Shown one piece after another: positions 6,993 to 7,799 of a DNA stretch of 7,799 nucleotides; within the stretch, counting starts at the first letter, position 1, and the number at the start of each line of letters is the position of its first letter. The notes beneath the pieces were generated by a model, which did not search any database, was not told where the DNA came from, and saw nothing but the letters and a program-made list of their open reading frames with translations. The DNA comes from JBKBMT01 sp046295655 (GTDB lineage: Bacteria > Pseudomonadota > Alphaproteobacteria > Rhodobacterales > Rhodobacteraceae): positions 1 through 7,799 of the forward strand of contig JBKBMT010000099.1 of assembly GCA_046295655.1 (NCBI GenBank). The letters are read 5' to 3'. A program made the translations under genes and the position numbers.

Positions 6993-7223
6993 TCAGTCGT
7001 CCTGCATCATCGCGCAGCCGGCCCGCAGGCGCCGCGGCACTGTCGTGCCGGCGCTGGTGTCCTGTCGGCCCGGTTGCCGTGGCGCATCGCGTCATATCCT
7101 TCTCGTCGCGTCAAGCTGTCACCGGCGCCGGGCAGCACGGTGGCGAAGCCGCGGCGGGATCGGGCCGCTTGCGCCCGGCGGTCGCGGCGGCTAGCACGGG
7201 ACGGCAGCAGCGGCGGAGGGCGC
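6993..7223. promoter_or_regulatory. Divergent intergenic region between kpsS and ribE
   Basis: These 231 bp separate two genes that point away from each other, so promoters for both should lie here. On the minus strand TTGACG occurs near plus-strand 7108-7113 and would suit a -35, but no good -10 follows at 16-18 bases. On the plus strand TTGCCG (7074-7079) and TATCCT (7095-7100) form a weak pair with a 15-base spacer that would give a leader of about 120 bases for ribE. A modest GC hairpin can be drawn at 7161-7177 (CGGGC ... GCCCG). I found no FMN riboswitch core, no tRNA and no sign of a preceding ribD gene. The promoter assignments are tentative. Confidence 0.45.
7007..7087 (-). CDS. Possible 26-codon leader ORF before kpsS
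   Basis: The frame MRHGNRADRTPAPARQCRGA... begins at ATG 7087-7085, with GAGAAGGA ending nine bases upstream, and stops with TGA at 7009-7007, 14 bp before the kpsS ATG. The ribosome site is better than the ones before several real genes here, which is the only positive evidence. The product is Arg/Ala/Pro-rich and resembles a random GC-rich translation, and the frame is open further upstream without signs of coding. It could be a short upstream ORF affecting kpsS translation, or chance. I do not recognise the peptide. Confidence 0.2.
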   Translation of the reverse strand: MRHGNRADRTPAPARQCRGACGPAAR

Positions 7224-7799
7224 ATGTTCACCGGGATCATCACCGATATCGGCCGGGTGCTGGAGACCGAACGGCGCGGCGACACCCGGGCGCGGATCGC
7301 CACCGGCTACGATCCGGCGGGCATCGCCATCGGCGCCTCGATCGCCTGCGACGGCGTCTGCCTGACGGTGATCGCCACCGGCACGGCGCCCGAAGCCTGG
7401 TTCGACGTCGAGATCTCGGCCGAGACGATGGCCCGGACCAACCTGGACGGCTGGGTGCCGGGGCGGCAGGTGAACCTGGAACGCGCGCTGCGGGTCGGGG
7501 ACGAACTGGGGGGGCATATCGTCTCGGGCCATGTCGATGGGCTGGCCGAGGTCATCGCGACCCGGCCCGAGGGCGACAGCCTGCGCGTGACCTTCCGCGC
7601 ACCGCGCGACCTCGCCGGTTTCATCGCGCCCAAGGGGTCGGTCGCGCTGAACGGCACGTCGCTGACGGTGAACGAGGTCGAGGGCACCGATTTCGGGGTC
7701 AACTTCATCCCCCACACGCGGAAGGCCACGACCTGGGGCAGGGTCGCGGTGGGGGACCGCGTCAACCTCGAGATCGACACGCTGGCCCGCTACGTCGCC
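7224..7799 (+). CDS. ribE: Riboflavin synthase, alpha subunit (3' end cut by window)
   Basis: This cytosolic enzyme dismutates two 6,7-dimethyl-8-ribityllumazines into riboflavin and a pyrimidinedione, the last step of riboflavin synthesis. The first 192 codons are present; since the family is about 195-215 residues, only a few are missing. The N-terminus MFTGIITDIG is the family signature. The two beta-barrel halves show the expected internal repeat: GASIACDGVCLTV (37-49) in the first and KGSVALNGTSLTVN (137-150) in the second, with LGGHIVSGHVDG (95-106) opening the second barrel. The ATG at 7224 is preceded by GGAGGG (7215-7220). It faces away from the capsule genes and has no functional link to them. 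Rib genes such as ribD or ribH are not visible, so if there is a rib operon it continues to the right. Confidence 0.96.
   Translation, partial: MFTGIITDIGRVLETERRGDTRARIATGYDPAGIAIGASIACDGVCLTVIATGTAPEAWFDVEISAETMARTNLDGWVPGRQVNLERALRVGDELGGHIVSGHVDGLAEVIATRPEGDSLRVTFRAPRDLAGFIAPKGSVALNGTSLTVNEVEGTDFGVNFIPHTRKATTWGRVAVGDRVNLEIDTLARYVA

Noticed and set aside
5737..7095. 452-codon minus-strand frame covering most of kpsS in another phase
   Set aside because: It is Arg/Ala/Pro-rich with no motifs, while the overlapping frame carries all the KpsS landmarks.
7100..7223. FMN riboswitch upstream of ribE
   Set aside because: A CACCGGCG string near 7120 recalls part of the conserved FMN core, but the other conserved blocks and the junction pairing are absent.
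7191..7780. Minus-strand frames opposite ribE (7191-7715 and 7307-7780)
   Set aside because: They are shadows of riboflavin synthase, whose plus-strand frame has its family signature, a ribosome site and no stop before the window end.

Overview
The window is GC-rich (very high G+C at third codon positions) and looks like chromosomal DNA from an alphaproteobacterium, most likely a Rhodobacterales/Rhodobacteraceae member. The basis is the codon use, the protein style of HisC, TyrC and RibE, and the Shine-Dalgarno-led, tightly overlapping genes. The genus is not determined. There are no rRNA, tRNA, CRISPR or insertion-sequence features.

Layout. Six protein genes lie on the minus strand and one on the plus strand. 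Reading the minus strand in its transcription order (right to left): kpsS-like beta-Kdo transferase (6992-5673), an outer-membrane polysaccharide export lipoprotein of Wza/CtrA size (5587-4454), kpsC-like two-module beta-Kdo transferase (4442-2358), hisC aminotransferase (2281-1193), tyrC prephenate/arogenate dehydrogenase (1196-252), and the N-terminal part of a secreted proline-rich protein, possibly extensin-like (255-1, cut by the window edge). Divergently, at the right end, ribE (riboflavin synthase, 7224 onward, cut by the edge at codon 192) reads on the plus strand. The 231 bp between kpsS and ribE is the only sizeable non-coding stretch and should hold promoters for both directions.

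How the genes work together. KpsS and KpsC homologues build the short beta-Kdo linker on (lyso)phosphatidylglycerol that anchors group 2-type capsules, and the export lipoprotein supplies the outer-membrane exit. The set is therefore the lipid-anchor and export part of a capsule pathway. The inner-membrane ABC transporter and periplasmic partner (KpsM, KpsT, KpsE) and the repeat-unit transferases are not in the window. HisC and TyrC together can make tyrosine: TyrC oxidatively decarboxylates prephenate or arogenate, and HisC-type enzymes often transaminate aromatic keto acids as well as acting in histidine synthesis. Stop/start overlaps (ATGA) join hisC-tyrC and tyrC to the secreted-protein gene, so those three are almost certainly one translationally coupled operon. 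A 76-bp gap separates them from kpsC, so whether the capsule genes are co-transcribed with them is open.

No clearly undescribed system is visible. The most worthwhile points are the compact kpsS-exporter-kpsC set embedded between housekeeping genes, a Q-x3-D-A-S motif shared by all three predicted Kdo-transferase modules, the internal duplication within KpsC, a hyphenated palindrome before the export lipoprotein gene, and a possible 26-codon leader ORF before kpsS.
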